This document shows positions 63,581-64,000 of a stretch of DNA of 64,000 nt, one piece after another. Below the pieces are notes generated by a model, which had not been told where the DNA came from, did no database searches, and saw nothing but the letters and a program-made list of their open reading frames with translations. The stretch comes from Vibrio neptunius (GTDB taxonomy: Bacteria > Pseudomonadota > Gammaproteobacteria > Enterobacterales > Vibrionaceae), in NCBI RefSeq assembly GCF_000967495.1, contig NZ_JXXU01000048.1, positions 186,001 to 250,000 of the forward strand. Reading direction: 5' to 3'. The translations under genes were made by a program, and so were the position numbers. Numbering within the stretch: the first letter of the stretch is position 1; each line of letters starts with the position of its first letter.

Positions 63581-64000
63581 ATGTCACCCTTGATCACTCC
63601 AAAACAGCTCGCTGAACTACAACAAACGGATAAGTTGGTTGTACTAGATACAAGTATTGAATTTCAGATCCCATCAGAACCGGAAAAAGACAATCAGAAC
63701 TTAATTCCAAATACTATTCGCTTTGATTACGACTCTGTGTTTTGCGATCCTGACGCTTCGCTTCCTCATATGATGCCTTCAGAAGATCGCTTCAACCAGC
63801 TAGCTAAAAGCATTGGCCTGCATCAAGATTCAATCATTGTGGTCTACGACAACAGTGGGACGTTTGCTTCTCCGCGCGCATGGTGGATGCTAAGAGCAAT
63901 GGGACATAAAGAAGTGTATATCTTGAATGGTGGCCTGACTGAGTGGAAGCTAGCAGGATATGACACTGTCACTTCTTACAAAAAGGCCGCTACTGAAGGT
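63581..64000 (+). CDS. Rhodanese-type sulfurtransferase (partial, runs off the window)
   Basis: The first 140 codons are present from ATG 63581, with AAGGAAG (63570-63576) upstream. MSPLITPKQLAELQQTDKLVVLDTS is the start of a two-domain thiosulfate/3-mercaptopyruvate sulfurtransferase; LPHMMPSEDRFNQLAKSIGL, VVYDNSGTFASPRAWWMLRAMGHKEVYILNGGLTEWKLAG is the first, inactive rhodanese domain (Asp in place of Cys). The catalytic second domain lies beyond the edge. Confidence 0.88.
   Translation, partial: MSPLITPKQLAELQQTDKLVVLDTSIEFQIPSEPEKDNQNLIPNTIRFDYDSVFCDPDASLPHMMPSEDRFNQLAKSIGLHQDSIIVVYDNSGTFASPRAWWMLRAMGHKEVYILNGGLTEWKLAGYDTVTSYKKAATEG

Overview
The window looks like part of a Vibrio genome, most likely the smaller chromosome (chromosome II). 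This is inferred from gene content: a complete vxrABCDE two-component operon, pntAB, fruBKA with divergent cra, a cobQ-modABC cluster, dsdC/dsdA, torS/torT, tyrP and moeAB, all with the high identity to Vibrio/Enterobacteria families that I recognise by eye. Most of the window is ordinary housekeeping and accessory metabolism. No rRNA, tRNA, CRISPR array, prophage or complete insertion sequence was seen.

Layout. 1-4.6 kb is an accessory patch: a frameshifted small secreted protein, two paralogous proteins of unknown function (GNAT-like by shape only) with a 51-codon rider ORF, a small membrane protein, a lipoprotein, and a long non-coding stretch carrying a (ACCT)10 microsatellite. 4.6-9.1 kb (minus strand) is the VxrAB envelope-stress/T6SS two-component operon with vxrC, vxrD and vxrE; vxrE is a 49-codon UPF0181/YoaH gene. 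9.2-12.2 kb is pntAB. 12.4-16.2 kb holds HlyU-family and ComFB-family small proteins, two diguanylate cyclases and a DUF3069-like protein. 16.2-20.3 kb is cobQ-modA-modB-modC. 20.4-21.4 kb has a BOF-fold stress protein and a small outer membrane protein. 21.4-26.6 kb is the fructose PTS with its regulator Cra and three clear Cra operators. 26.7-32.4 kb carries a third diguanylate cyclase, glgC, and a YqhC/YqhD regulator-aldehyde reductase pair. 32.5-38.3 kb has torS divergent from torT, followed by mgsA and eda. 38.4-42.8 kb has a zinc-ribbon peptide, two HAD phosphatases, CreA and inosine-guanosine kinase. 42.9-47.1 kb has a chemoreceptor and dsdC/dsdA. 47.5-52.5 kb has acetyltransferases, a fatty acid desaturase, a solute-binding protein and two GFA-family proteins. 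52.5-60.6 kb has the RNA helicases rhlE and dbpA, acpH, tyrP, a bifunctional msrAB, a MipA/OmpV protein and folE. 60.9-64 kb has moeA-moeB, a MITE-like element inserted exactly at the next gene's start codon, and the start of a rhodanese gene cut off by the window end.

Themes. Three GGDEF proteins with intact GGEEF sites and no EAL/HD-GYP gene suggest c-di-GMP synthesis is over-represented here. Molybdenum/pterin functions recur (modABC, moeA, moeB, folE, torS/T sensing TMAO for a molybdoenzyme). The most unusual sequence-level observations are the 264-bp inverted-repeat element whose TA target overlaps an ATG and splits the gene from its old ribosome-binding site, the hairpin between vxrD and vxrE that is both terminator and cover of the vxrE Shine-Dalgarno, the (ACCT)10 tract, and the one-base frameshift in the small secreted protein. 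I did not find a clearly new multi-gene system; the paralogous pair at 1.2-2.6 kb is the best candidate for undescribed biology.
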